This document shows positions 9,558 through 16,924 of a stretch of DNA of 64,000 nucleotides, in pieces. The DNA lies in assembly GCA_900770705.1 (NCBI GenBank), contig CAAGLF010000027.1, forward strand, positions 9,137-73,136. The letters run 5' to 3'. The stretch is from Bacteroidaceae bacterium. Lineage in GTDB: Bacteria > Bacteroidota > Bacteroidia > Bacteroidales > Bacteroidaceae. How positions within the stretch are numbered: position 1 is the first letter of the stretch; every line of letters starts with the position of its first letter. Position numbers and translations under genes: made by a program. The notes beneath the pieces were generated by a model, which did no database searches, was not told the origin of the DNA, and saw nothing but the letters and a program-made list of their open reading frames with translations.

Positions 9558-10775
9558 ATGCTTTCAGTCACTCCTTATATATATAATACCGCAGAATGGT
9601 TCCGCACGGCCGCCCGCGAGATGTGGCGGGCGCTGCGGGAGGCCTTGACGGACCAGGGACAGCTGATGTTCCTCGTGATCGTGCCGCTTTTCTACCCCCT
9701 GCTTTACAGTTTTATCTACACTGGCGAGGTAGTCCGCGAGGTTCCCGTTGCCGTTGTCGACCAAAGCCATACGGCCGCCTCGCGGGAATTCCTCCGCCGC
9801 CTCGACGCCACGGCCGACGTGGAGATAGTAGCCCGTGTGGCCGACCTGGCGGAGGCCAAGTCGCTGGTACGCAGCCGCGATGCCTACGGAGTGGTCGTTG
9901 TGCCCGAAGCCTTTGCCTCTGATATAGCCCGTGGGGAGCAGACCCACGTCGAGGCTTACGTTGATATGAGCGGAATGCTCTACTACAAGGCCATCCTCGC
10001 CTCCTGCACCAACGTGTCGCTCACGATGAACGCCGAAATCAAGGTGGCACGTGCCGGAGGAATGACGCGCCGGCAGGAAGAGGTGACGGTGCAGCCCATT
10101 GCTTACGAGGAAGTATCGCTCTTCAATCCGCAGGGCGGCTTTGCCTCTTTCCTCATACCTGCCGTGCTGATACTCGTGTTGCAGCAGACCCTGCTTCTGG
10201 GCATTACGATGGGGCTGGGCACGCGGCGTGACCGCCTTCCGGCCGGCCGCGTCAGCCTGTCAGCCCCCTCCGTCGTCTTTACTGCGGCCCGCCTTGTCGG
10301 CAGGGCTTCCGCCTATTTCCTGCTGTACCTCCCGGTCTCGGTGTATGTGCTGGGCGTAGTACCGAAGTGGTTCTCCCTGCCCCAGATCGGCGGGGGGGGG
10401 GACATTGCGGCCCTGACAGTACCGCTGCTGCTGGCCACGATCTTCCTCGCCTTCACCCTCGGCGTGGCGGTCAGGCAGCGGGAGACGGGCCTCCTGCTGA
10501 TTGTCTTCACCAGCGTGCCGCTGCTTTTCCTGAGCGGCATATCCTGGCCGGGCAGTGCCGTTGCCGAAGGCTGGAAAGCCCTGGGCTACCTCTTTCCCTC
10601 CACGTTCGGAATCAATGGCTTCGTGCGGGTGAACACGATGGGGGCCAGCCTCCCCGACGTGTCCCACGAATGCCGTATGCTGTGGCTGCAAACCGCCGTT
10701 TACTTCGTTACCGCTCTGGCTGCCACCTATGTAGTCGGTCGAAAAAACGCCATTTCCGCCAAAAAAGCCTTGTAG
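9558..10775 (+). CDS. ABC-2 type permease (second of pair)
   Basis: 405 residues, ATG at 9558, 15 bases after the previous gene. Topology matches its neighbour: one N-terminal membrane segment, an external domain (PVAVVDQSHTAASREF) and a C-terminal membrane block. The paired permeases probably form the inner membrane channel as a heterodimer. The codons for QIGGGGDIAA contain an uninterrupted run of ten G at 10392-10401, a likely slippage site; the frame is intact here. The operon ends with this gene; the next gene, frr, has its own -7 element. Confidence 0.88.
   Translation: MLSVTPYIYNTAEWFRTAAREMWRALREALTDQGQLMFLVIVPLFYPLLYSFIYTGEVVREVPVAVVDQSHTAASREFLRRLDATADVEIVARVADLAEAKSLVRSRDAYGVVVVPEAFASDIARGEQTHVEAYVDMSGMLYYKAILASCTNVSLTMNAEIKVARAGGMTRRQEEVTVQPIAYEEVSLFNPQGGFASFLIPAVLILVLQQTLLLGITMGLGTRRDRLPAGRVSLSAPSVVFTAARLVGRASAYFLLYLPVSVYVLGVVPKWFSLPQIGGGGDIAALTVPLLLATIFLAFTLGVAVRQRETGLLLIVFTSVPLLFLSGISWPGSAVAEGWKALGYLFPSTFGINGFVRVNTMGASLPDVSHECRMLWLQTAVYFVTALAATYVVGRKNAISAKKAL
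10392..10401 (+). repeat. G10 homopolymer inside permease gene
   Basis: Ten consecutive G lie inside the second permease frame and encode part of IGGGGD. Gain or loss of one base would frameshift the protein before its C-terminal membrane segments. This is a candidate phase-variation tract, or a sequencing-error hotspot. Confidence 0.85.
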
Positions 10776-10801
10776 AATTGCAGTAGTTCAAAAATAATCC
10801 G

Positions 10802-10809
10802 TATTTTTG
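10802..10809 (+). promoter_or_regulatory. Bacteroidetes -7 element for frr
   Basis: TATTTTTG matches TAnnTTTG. It lies 159 bases upstream of frr, downstream of the permease stop. The leader it would produce holds repeat words and a small hairpin with a T9 tract. No clear -33 TTTG was found at the expected distance. Confidence 0.5.
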
Positions 10810-10840
10810 TTTCGCAAAAAAACAATGACATCGGAGTTCC

Positions 10841-10932
10841 CGAAAAGTTCTGCGGAGATAGTTTTCCGTACAGCGGCGAAAGTTTTTCGTAGCTCGGAGC
10901 TAATTTTTTTTTCAGGCCTTGAAGTTGCGCCG
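10841..10932 (+). repeat. Dispersed-repeat copy in frr leader
   Basis: Contains GCGGCGAAAGTTTTTCG, a copy of the CTTTCGCCGC core on the opposite strand, and a GGCCTTGAAGTT word related to the ones upstream of pheS. A short stem (TAGCT at 10890-10894, AGCTA at 10898-10902) is followed by a T9 tract. GACATCGG at 10827-10834 and CCGATGTC at 10930-10937 form an outer inverted repeat around the segment. Confidence 0.55.
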
Positions 10933-10968
10933 ATGTCTGGTACTAATTTCTAATACCCCGAACGTAAA

Positions 10969-11529
10969 ATGTTAGACGTCAAACAAACGCTTGCCGACTG
11001 CGAAGAAAGAATGGAGATGAGTGTGCTCCACTTGGAAGAAACGCTCTCGCACATCCGCGCAGGAAAGGCCAACGCCCACATCCTCGACGAAGTAAGGGTG
11101 AATAGTTACGGCTCGATGGTGCCTATCAACAACGTGGCGGCCATCACCACCCCCGATCCCCGCACGATAGCCATCAAGCCTTGGGACAAGTCGATGTTCC
11201 GCCCCATCGAGAAGGCCATTATCGACTCCAATGTAGGCATTATGCCTGAAAACAACGGCGAAGTCATCCGCCTGGGCATTCCCCCGCTTACCGAAGAGCG
11301 TCGGCGCGACCTCACCAAGCAGTGCAGCCGCGAGGCCGAGGAAAGTAAGGTGGCCATCCGGGCCGCCCGCCGCGACGGAATCGAAAAGCTGAAGAAGTCT
11401 GTCAAGGACGGAGTGCCCGAAGACGTGGAAAAGGACGCCGAAGCCGACCTGCAGAAGATTCACGACCGTATGGTCAAGAAAATCGAGGACCTGCTGGCAG
11501 CCAAGAGCAAGGAGATAATGACGGTATAG
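10969..11529 (+). CDS. frr: Ribosome recycling factor
   Basis: 186 residues, the normal length for RRF. It splits post-termination 70S ribosomes together with EF-G. Recognisable stretches are the N-terminal helix with HIRAGKANAHILDEVRVNSYGS, the conserved DPRTIAIKPWD, and the C-terminal helices with LTEERRRDLTKQ. It is followed after 92 bases by rsgA, another ribosome-associated factor. Confidence 0.97.
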   Translation: MLDVKQTLADCEERMEMSVLHLEETLSHIRAGKANAHILDEVRVNSYGSMVPINNVAAITTPDPRTIAIKPWDKSMFRPIEKAIIDSNVGIMPENNGEVIRLGIPPLTEERRRDLTKQCSREAEESKVAIRAARRDGIEKLKKSVKDGVPEDVEKDAEADLQKIHDRMVKKIEDLLAAKSKEIMTV

Positions 11530-11621
11530 CCGTCGGAAGAACCGGCAGTTTGGGAGTTCGGAGCGAATGGCGGGCTTTCCCGCCGCCGTCCGGACTCCCA
11601 AAGTCGCTTTTCTCCCGTTGT

Positions 11622-12557
11622 ATGCAAGGAATAGTAGTCAGAAATACCGGTAGCTGGTACATCGTGCAGACCACCGACGGACGCAGGATAGAATGCAAGG
11701 TCAAGGGCAACTTTCGCCTCCGTGGCATTCGCTCCACCAACCCCGTCGCCGTGGGCGACTGCGTCACCGTGCGCCAGGAAGCCGGCGCTGCGGCAGCCTT
11801 CATCACCGAAATTGCCGAGCGCCGCAACTATATCGTGCGCAAAGCCTCCAACTTGTCGAAGCAGAGCCACATCCTGGCGGCGAACATCGACCTTACCGTC
11901 CTTCTGGTCACTACAAAGCGTCCCGAAACCACCACTACATTCATCGACCGCTTCCTGGCAAGCGCCGAAGCGTACCGCGTGCCGGCCGTGGTGGCCTTCA
12001 ACAAAATAGACGAGCTGCAGAACGACGAAAAGGAGAGGCTGCGCTACCTGCAGACAGTTTACGAAGCGGCCCGCTATCCCTGCCACTTCATCTCGGCCCT
12101 CTCCGGCGAAGGCGTACCGGCCCTGCTGGAGGAAATGCAGGGCAAGACCACCCTGCTGGCCGGGCACTCCGGAGTGGGTAAGTCCACACTCCTCAACCGC
12201 CTCGTGCCCGAAGCCCACGCCAAGACGGCCGAAATCTCCACAGCCCACCAGTCCGGAATGCACACCACCACGTTCAGCGAACTCTTCGCCCTGCCCGGCG
12301 GCGGAGGCGTCATAGATATTCCCGGCATCAAGGGCTTCGGCACCTTTGATATGGAGCAAGAGGAGATTTCCCACTACTTCCGCGACATCTTCGCCCTCTC
12401 CGGAGACTGCAGGTTCCACAACTGTACCCACACCCACGAGCCCGGGTGCGCCGTGCTCGACGCTTTGGAGAACCATCGCCTCGCGCCGACGCGCTATGCC
12501 TCGTACCTCTCTATGCTGGACGACGAGAACGACGGCAAGTACCGCGCGGCATTTTAG
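11622..12557 (+). CDS. rsgA: Small-subunit ribosome biogenesis GTPase RsgA
   Basis: 311 residues from the ATG at 11622, where the OB-fold starts (MQGIVVRNTGSWYIV); the upstream extension is not conserved-looking. It is a circularly permuted GTPase: the G4 motif (FNKIDE) precedes the P-loop GHSGVGKSTLLN and the G3 motif DIPGIKGF. The C-terminal zinc-binding segment has CRFHNCTHTHEPGC. The protein checks late 30S subunit maturation. It follows frr in the same direction. Confidence 0.96.
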   Translation: MQGIVVRNTGSWYIVQTTDGRRIECKVKGNFRLRGIRSTNPVAVGDCVTVRQEAGAAAAFITEIAERRNYIVRKASNLSKQSHILAANIDLTVLLVTTKRPETTTTFIDRFLASAEAYRVPAVVAFNKIDELQNDEKERLRYLQTVYEAARYPCHFISALSGEGVPALLEEMQGKTTLLAGHSGVGKSTLLNRLVPEAHAKTAEISTAHQSGMHTTTFSELFALPGGGGVIDIPGIKGFGTFDMEQEEISHYFRDIFALSGDCRFHNCTHTHEPGCAVLDALENHRLAPTRYASYLSMLDDENDGKYRAAF

Positions 12558-12635
12558 CCGCAGACGCCCATACGTCCGCCTCGCGGAGCGTCTTCCATCC
12601 CTGATTCCTCACCGAAACGAACGTTATCCCACCTT

Positions 12636-13112
12636 ATGTCAACTTCCCTACTCATTATTCTGCTCGCAGCCCTGTCGCTGCTGCTCTTTGCCGTCGAGGC
12701 GCTGCTGGTGCCCGGCTTCGGACTGCCCGGCATCGCGGCTGCAGCTTGTGCCATCGCGGCCGACGTGCTGGTCTATACGGAGTATGGCACGTTGCCCGCC
12801 CTGCTGCTTTTTCTGGCGGCCACGGCAGTCGTGCTGTTCTTCCTCTGGTGGTTCTCCCGCTCCAAGGCACTGCACGCCATGTCCCTGCAAGCCTCCATCG
12901 ACAGCACGAACGCCACTTCCGCCCAGCTTTCCGTGCGTCCGGGCGACCGCGGCGTAGCTACCACCCGCCTGGCACTCATCGGCAATGCCGCGATTGAAGG
13001 CAAGAGCGTGGAGGTAAAGTCCACCGGCGCCTTCGTCGATCCCGGCACGCCCGTGATAGTGGTGTCGGTCAGCGAGGCGCAGATACTTGTCGAGCCGGAG
13101 CACAGGGCCTGA
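12636..13112 (+). CDS. NfeD family membrane protein
   Basis: 158 residues. Two to three N-terminal membrane segments (about residues 3-75) are followed by a soluble beta-rich C-terminal domain with RPGDRGVATTRLALIGNAAIEGKSVEV, the NfeD OB-fold signature. NfeD proteins usually act with a flotillin-like partner (FloA) in membrane organisation, often encoded next door. No flotillin gene follows here; the next gene encodes a LysE-type exporter after a repeat-bearing gap. Confidence 0.88.
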   Translation: MSTSLLIILLAALSLLLFAVEALLVPGFGLPGIAAAACAIAADVLVYTEYGTLPALLLFLAATAVVLFFLWWFSRSKALHAMSLQASIDSTNATSAQLSVRPGDRGVATTRLALIGNAAIEGKSVEVKSTGAFVDPGTPVIVVSVSEAQILVEPEHRA

Positions 13113-13166
13113 GGCATCCTCGCCGCCGCTGCCCCGCACTCCGCCTTGCGTACAAAGGAGGTAGTT

Positions 13167-13240
13167 GAAACTATCGCGGCGAAAGTTCGTTTTTCTGCGG
13201 CGGAAGTTTTTTCTTTCGGCCCGGTTCTTCGGCGTAGCTC
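13167..13240 (+). repeat. Dispersed-repeat copy between NfeD and LysE genes
   Basis: Carries GAAACTATCGCGGCGAAAG (13167-13185), the reverse complement of the repeat core, then GGCGGAAGTTTTTTCTTTC. The second word recurs almost identically at 16774. No gene lies in the 13113-13363 gap. Confidence 0.6.
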
Positions 13241-13347
13241 GCAGCCGCAGTGTCCTCTGCGTGGGCGGAACGTCCGCTTTTCTGGCATATTCCGCGTTCG
13301 GAGCCGGGTTTACGCCCTTCGATGACCGTCGGTTTGCATATAATTGT

Positions 13348-13355
13348 TAACTTTG
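13348..13355 (+). promoter_or_regulatory. -7 element abutting the LysE-type gene
   Basis: TAACTTTG lies only 8 bases before the ATG at 13364. Transcription from this element would begin at or within a few bases of the start codon, giving a leaderless mRNA. Confidence 0.55.
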
Positions 13356-13363
13356 CACCCCGT

Positions 13364-14041
13364 ATGAACCACATCGCGCAATTTTGGTTGGAATACAGCA
13401 GCCCTTTCCTGCTTCTGGTGAAAGGTTTGCTGATAGGAGTCATCGCTTCCGCACCGATGGGGCCCGTGGGCGTGCTCTGTATCCAGCGCACCATGCTGAA
13501 AGGCCGTTCCTACGGCCTGGCCACCGGAGCCGGGGCGGCCTTGAGCGATATTATCTACGCCTTGATTACCGGTTTGGGCATGTCTTTTGTGATGGACTTC
13601 GTGGAACAGGGACAAACCCTCTTCATACTGAAACTTCTGGGCAGTGCCATGCTGTTTGTCTTTGGGATATATATGCTTCGCATTGACCCGCGCAAATGTA
13701 TCCGCCGTCCGTCGGGAAACAAGGGCACGTTGGTGCACAATTTCGTCACGGCATTTTTCGTTACCTTCTCCAATCCGCTGATTATCTTCCTCTTCATCGC
13801 GCTTTTCAATATGTTCACGTTCGTTATCCCCGACAATCTTTTCGGTCAGTGCGTGGGATACATCAGTATCGTGGCCGGCGCGATGCTTTGGTGGGCGGGA
13901 CTTACTTATGTCTTGACGAGAATGACGCGCAACTTCGGCCTGCGTGGCATTTTCCGCCTCAACCACACCATCGGCGTGGTCGTAGTGGCCGTTTCCGTGA
14001 TATATGCGCTGATGACATTGCTGCATCTGTCGCTCTACTGA
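13364..14041 (+). CDS. LysE/RhtB-family exporter
   Basis: 225 residues from the ATG at 13364. Six hydrophobic segments and the N-terminal signature LIGVIASAPMGPVGVLCIQRTMLKGRSYG with GAGAALSDIIYA place it in the LysE translocator family, which exports amino acids or related small molecules. Its promoter element sits directly in front of the start codon. The following DUF4924 gene starts 49 bases downstream and may be co-transcribed. Confidence 0.9.
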   Translation: MNHIAQFWLEYSSPFLLLVKGLLIGVIASAPMGPVGVLCIQRTMLKGRSYGLATGAGAALSDIIYALITGLGMSFVMDFVEQGQTLFILKLLGSAMLFVFGIYMLRIDPRKCIRRPSGNKGTLVHNFVTAFFVTFSNPLIIFLFIALFNMFTFVIPDNLFGQCVGYISIVAGAMLWWAGLTYVLTRMTRNFGLRGIFRLNHTIGVVVVAVSVIYALMTLLHLSLY

Positions 14042-14090
14042 AGCCGCTGGCAGCTCCCGTCGCCGACTCCCGATTTACGAAAGCCTGCTT

Positions 14091-14636
14091 ATGCTGATAG
14101 CCAACCGACTGAAAGAAACCAACCGCGCAGAATATCTCCTCTATATGTGGCAAGTGGAGGATTTGCTCCGTGCCTATGACTGCGACGCCGACCGTCTGCA
14201 GCGCGAATACCTCTCCCGCTTCGACTGCAGCGACGGGGAGCGCGCCGAGGCCGCCCGTTGGTATGCCGACCTCTGCGATATGCTGCTCTCTGAAGGCAAG
14301 CGGCAGAAGGGGCACCTGCAGATTTGCCACAACATACTCGACGGGCTCACCGAACTCCACGAAAAGCTGCTCCGCGACCCCCGTTTCTCCCAGTACAGTG
14401 CCGCCTACTACAAGGCGTTGCCCCACATCGTCGAACTCAGGGCGCGGCAGGGAGAAGAGGTACTGCCCGAACTCGAAACTTGCTTCGACGCTATGTACGG
14501 TATCTGGCTCCTGAAAATGCAGCAGAAGGAGATTTCTCCGGACACGGCCGCGGCCGTCGGCCATATTGCCGACCTGCTTGCCCGCCTCTCCGCTTACTGG
14601 AAGAAGGACAAGGCCGGAGAAATCGACTGGGACTGA
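14091..14636 (+). CDS. DUF4924 family protein
   Basis: 181-residue soluble, largely helical protein. The opening LKETNRAEYLLYMWQVEDLLRA and the later YKALPHIVELRA and CFDAMYGIWLL match the Bacteroidales family DUF4924, whose function is unknown. It lies directly upstream of rfbD, an arrangement I recall from other Bacteroidales, which may only reflect co-transcription. Confidence 0.82.
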   Translation: MLIANRLKETNRAEYLLYMWQVEDLLRAYDCDADRLQREYLSRFDCSDGERAEAARWYADLCDMLLSEGKRQKGHLQICHNILDGLTELHEKLLRDPRFSQYSAAYYKALPHIVELRARQGEEVLPELETCFDAMYGIWLLKMQQKEISPDTAAAVGHIADLLARLSAYWKKDKAGEIDWD

Positions 14637-14702
14637 ACCACGGCCGCCCGACACGGCGGAAAGCAGCTCGTACAACGCCAAATACAAACCCACATCCCTA
14701 TA

Positions 14703-15560
14703 ATGAAGAATATCCTCGTCACCGGTTGCCGCGGTCAGCTTGGAAACGAAATCCAGCGCCTTGCCGGTGAATACCGCGACCGCTTCCACTTCCTCTTTAC
14801 CGACGTGGCCGAACTGGACATCACGGACAGAAAGGCCGTTACCGACTTCATCGAACGACATTCCGTGGCCATCGTCATCAATTGCGCCGCATTCACGGCC
14901 GTCGACAAGGCCGAGTCGGAGCCCGAACGCTGCGACCTGCTGAACCGCGTGGCCCCCGGCTATCTCGCTGAAGCCGTGGCAGCCGTCGGAGGCACGATGG
15001 TTCAGATTTCCACCGACTATGTATTCGACGGTACCGCCCACCTGCCTTATCGTGAGGACGACCCCACCAGTCCTGCCAGCGTCTACGGGCGCACGAAGCT
15101 GGCCGGCGAGGAAGCCGTCATCCGCAGTTGTGCCGGCTCTATGGTCGTCCGTACGGCCTGGCTCTACTCCACGTTTGGCAACAACTTCGTAAAGACGATG
15201 ATCCGCCTTGGCCGGGAGCGCGACAGCCTGGGTGTGGTGGCCGATCAGATAGGTACACCGACGTATGCCCGCGACCTGGCCGCCGCTATCCTTTGTGCGG
15301 TCGACCGCGGCATAGTTCCGGGCGTCTACCACTATACCAACGAGGGCGTATGTTCGTGGTACGACTTCGCACAGGCCATCCACCGCCTCGCAGGGGTGGG
15401 AAGCTGCCGCCTACGTCCGCTTCACACGGAAGAATATCCCGTGCCCGCTCCGCGGCCGCACTACTCCGTGCTCGACAAGACCAAGATAAAGGAAACCTTC
15501 GGCCTCGAAATCCCCTGGTGGGAGGACAGTCTGCGCGATTGTATCAAGGCGCTCGACTGA
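14703..15560 (+). CDS. rfbD: dTDP-4-dehydrorhamnose reductase
   Basis: 285 residues of the RmlD short-chain reductase family. The N-terminal NAD(P)-binding motif is ILVTGCRGQLGNEI, the catalytic pair is in VYGRTKLAGE (Tyr-x3-Lys), and STDYVFDG is the conserved strand before it. The enzyme reduces dTDP-4-keto-rhamnose to dTDP-L-rhamnose for surface polysaccharide. The other rml genes are not in the window. A strong hairpin follows at 15584. Confidence 0.94.
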   Translation: MKNILVTGCRGQLGNEIQRLAGEYRDRFHFLFTDVAELDITDRKAVTDFIERHSVAIVINCAAFTAVDKAESEPERCDLLNRVAPGYLAEAVAAVGGTMVQISTDYVFDGTAHLPYREDDPTSPASVYGRTKLAGEEAVIRSCAGSMVVRTAWLYSTFGNNFVKTMIRLGRERDSLGVVADQIGTPTYARDLAAAILCAVDRGIVPGVYHYTNEGVCSWYDFAQAIHRLAGVGSCRLRPLHTEEYPVPAPRPHYSVLDKTKIKETFGLEIPWWEDSLRDCIKALD

Positions 15561-15583
15561 CGCGCGCCCACTTGCTTCATACA

Positions 15584-15624
15584 GCCGCCCCGTCCGCTTC
15601 TCTTCCGAGTGCGGGCGGGGCGGC
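15584..15624 (+). terminator. Hairpin between convergent rfbD and DUF2812 genes
   Basis: 14-bp stem (GCCGCCCCGTCCGC at 15584-15597, right arm 15611-15624, one T-G pair) with a 13-nt loop. There is no strong T run, but the position between convergent genes fits a bidirectional terminator. Confidence 0.65.
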
Positions 15625-15676
15625 TTCCAGTACACAAAGGCGTTGTTCAACGGGTGTTTATTGTTTTTCCTCCCTG

Positions 15677-16264
15677 CTATCCGCCGATGGTGAGGCGGTC
15701 GATGAGGCTTGTGGTGCGTTTGCGAAGACGGGTGATGATAGGTACGTAGAGCACGGTCAGTGCCACGATGACGCTGATGCTTATGCCGAGCTGCATGCCG
15801 TGCAGAAAGTCGGAGAGCGGCGTTCCTTCGTTGGCGAAGAGCAGTGCCAGCAGCGTGAGTCCCACGCAGGCGCAGGAAATACAGAGCAGCAGACACAGCA
15901 TTCGGGTGGCAAAGCTGTACGCCTTGTTGCTCATCCGCAGTTTTACGCCCAGATCGTCTGCATTGCCGAAGCCGCCCTTCTGGCGGGGAGCGCGCAAGTA
16001 TCTCCACTCCTTGAATCTCCCCACGGTCTCTACGCCGCATTCAGCCTGGAAGCGGTAGTAATTCTCCGTGTCGTGGTCGTCCATCTGCTCGTCGGGCAGG
16101 TCTAGCCGGTATTCGTACTCTCCGGGCTTGCCTTCGACGAAGGTAAAGAGCAGTCCGTTGGTATGTTGGAAATTCCATCCCTGTGCCGCCATTTTGTTGA
16201 GCCATTCTTCTTCCTTTTCATAGTCGGCAATGGTGAAGAAGCGCAGACATCTTTTTTTCTTCAT
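15677..16264 (-). CDS. DUF2812 membrane protein
   Basis: 195 residues starting at 16264 (MKKKRCLRFFTIADYEKEEEWLNKMAAQGW), the typical DUF2812 N-terminus; a longer frame would overlap the padR end region. The soluble N-terminal half is followed by two membrane segments (about residues 125-175). Function is unknown. DUF2812 genes are commonly paired with PadR regulators, as here: padR ends 28 bases upstream on the same strand. Confidence 0.85.
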   Translation of the reverse strand: MKKKRCLRFFTIADYEKEEEWLNKMAAQGWNFQHTNGLLFTFVEGKPGEYEYRLDLPDEQMDDHDTENYYRFQAECGVETVGRFKEWRYLRAPRQKGGFGNADDLGVKLRMSNKAYSFATRMLCLLLCISCACVGLTLLALLFANEGTPLSDFLHGMQLGISISVIVALTVLYVPIITRLRKRTTSLIDRLTIGG

Positions 16265-16292
16265 AGTCCGAAATCGTTGAATGTTAGTAGTT

Positions 16293-16601
16293 CTACAATA
16301 GTTCCTCGCCGTTTCGCACAAGTTCGCGCAGACGTTCCAGTTCCTGCAGCAGTACTTCCTTTCCTGCCGGCGTGAGGGCGTATTCCTTTTTCCGGCTGTC
16401 GGCCTCTGTTTCGAGGGCCTCGATCCACGCCTTGCCCATCAGGTTCGACAGGGCACCGTAGAGCGTGCCGGCCGACAGCCTCACACGTCCGTTGCTGAGC
16501 TTTTCCGTCTCCTTTATCACGCCGTAGCCGTGCAGGGGCCGGCGCAGCGAAAGCAGTATGTAGTACACCGCTTCCGATAGAACGTTGTTCGTGGTGTGCA
16601 T
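16293..16601 (-). CDS. PadR family transcriptional regulator
   Basis: 102 residues with the PadR winged-helix core (ILLSLRRPLHGYGVIKETEKLSNGRVRLSAGTLYGALSNL) and the DSRKKEYALTPAGKEVL wing and helix. It probably represses its own operon with the DUF2812 gene. The start at 16601 lies just inside a cluster of inverted repeats that also covers a -7 element, so autoregulation is likely. Confidence 0.93.
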   Translation of the reverse strand: MHTTNNVLSEAVYYILLSLRRPLHGYGVIKETEKLSNGRVRLSAGTLYGALSNLMGKAWIEALETEADSRKKEYALTPAGKEVLLQELERLRELVRNGEELL

Positions 16602-16606
16602 TTCGA

Positions 16607-16640
16607 TATATCGTTTGACGATACAAAGTTATACGATATA
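16607..16640 (-). promoter_or_regulatory. Candidate PadR operator and promoter
   Basis: TATATCGT at 16607-16614 and ACGATATA at 16633-16640 form an 8-bp inverted repeat with an 18-base spacer. ACGATA at 16618-16623 adds a closer half-site. Between them on the minus strand is TAACTTTG (16631 down to 16624), a -7 element for padR. A regulator bound here would cover the promoter. Confidence 0.6.
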
Positions 16641-16710
16641 TTTTGTCCGGCCAAATTTTTTCTTGCTTTTTTGAAATTTTTCCGCGTGGCGTGGCCGTAG
16701 TGCGCTGCCA

Positions 16711-16803
16711 CTTCCTCCGCCGAAATACCTCCGAGGAAATTTCGATTTGTGCCGCAGTACTTTTTCTTTTCTCGGCGGAAGTTTTTTCTTTCGCGGCAGA
16801 AAT
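16711..16803 (+). repeat. Dispersed-repeat copy between padR and the P-type ATPase
   Basis: Words seen: CCTCCGCCGAAATACC, CTCCGAGGAAATTTCG, CGGCGGAAGTTTTTTCTTTCG. The last is nearly the same as in the 13167 copy and the middle one resembles the stem after gltD. The 323-base gap 16602-16924 holds this copy, the padR operator and the ATPase promoter, and no gene. Confidence 0.6.
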
Positions 16804-16889
16804 CAGACGGGTTGTCGCGAAAGCCTGCATAGCTGGGTCTGCCCGGCGGGGCGCAGGCCTTTTGCAACCCGGTTGCAGGTGTAAAGGCG

Positions 16890-16897
16890 TATCTTTG
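16890..16897 (+). promoter_or_regulatory. -7 element for the metal ATPase
   Basis: TATCTTTG, matching TAnnTTTG, lies 27 bases before the ATG at 16925. A TTTG at 16861 is 25 bases upstream, longer than the usual spacing. Confidence 0.5.
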
Positions 16898-16924
16898 TCC
16901 CATCAACGATAACGATTCTGGCAG

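Noticed and set aside
16643..16912. 89-codon frame between padR and the ATPase
   Set aside because: It is formed by repeat words (VFSFAAE-like translation) that give similar peptides in other intergenic copies.
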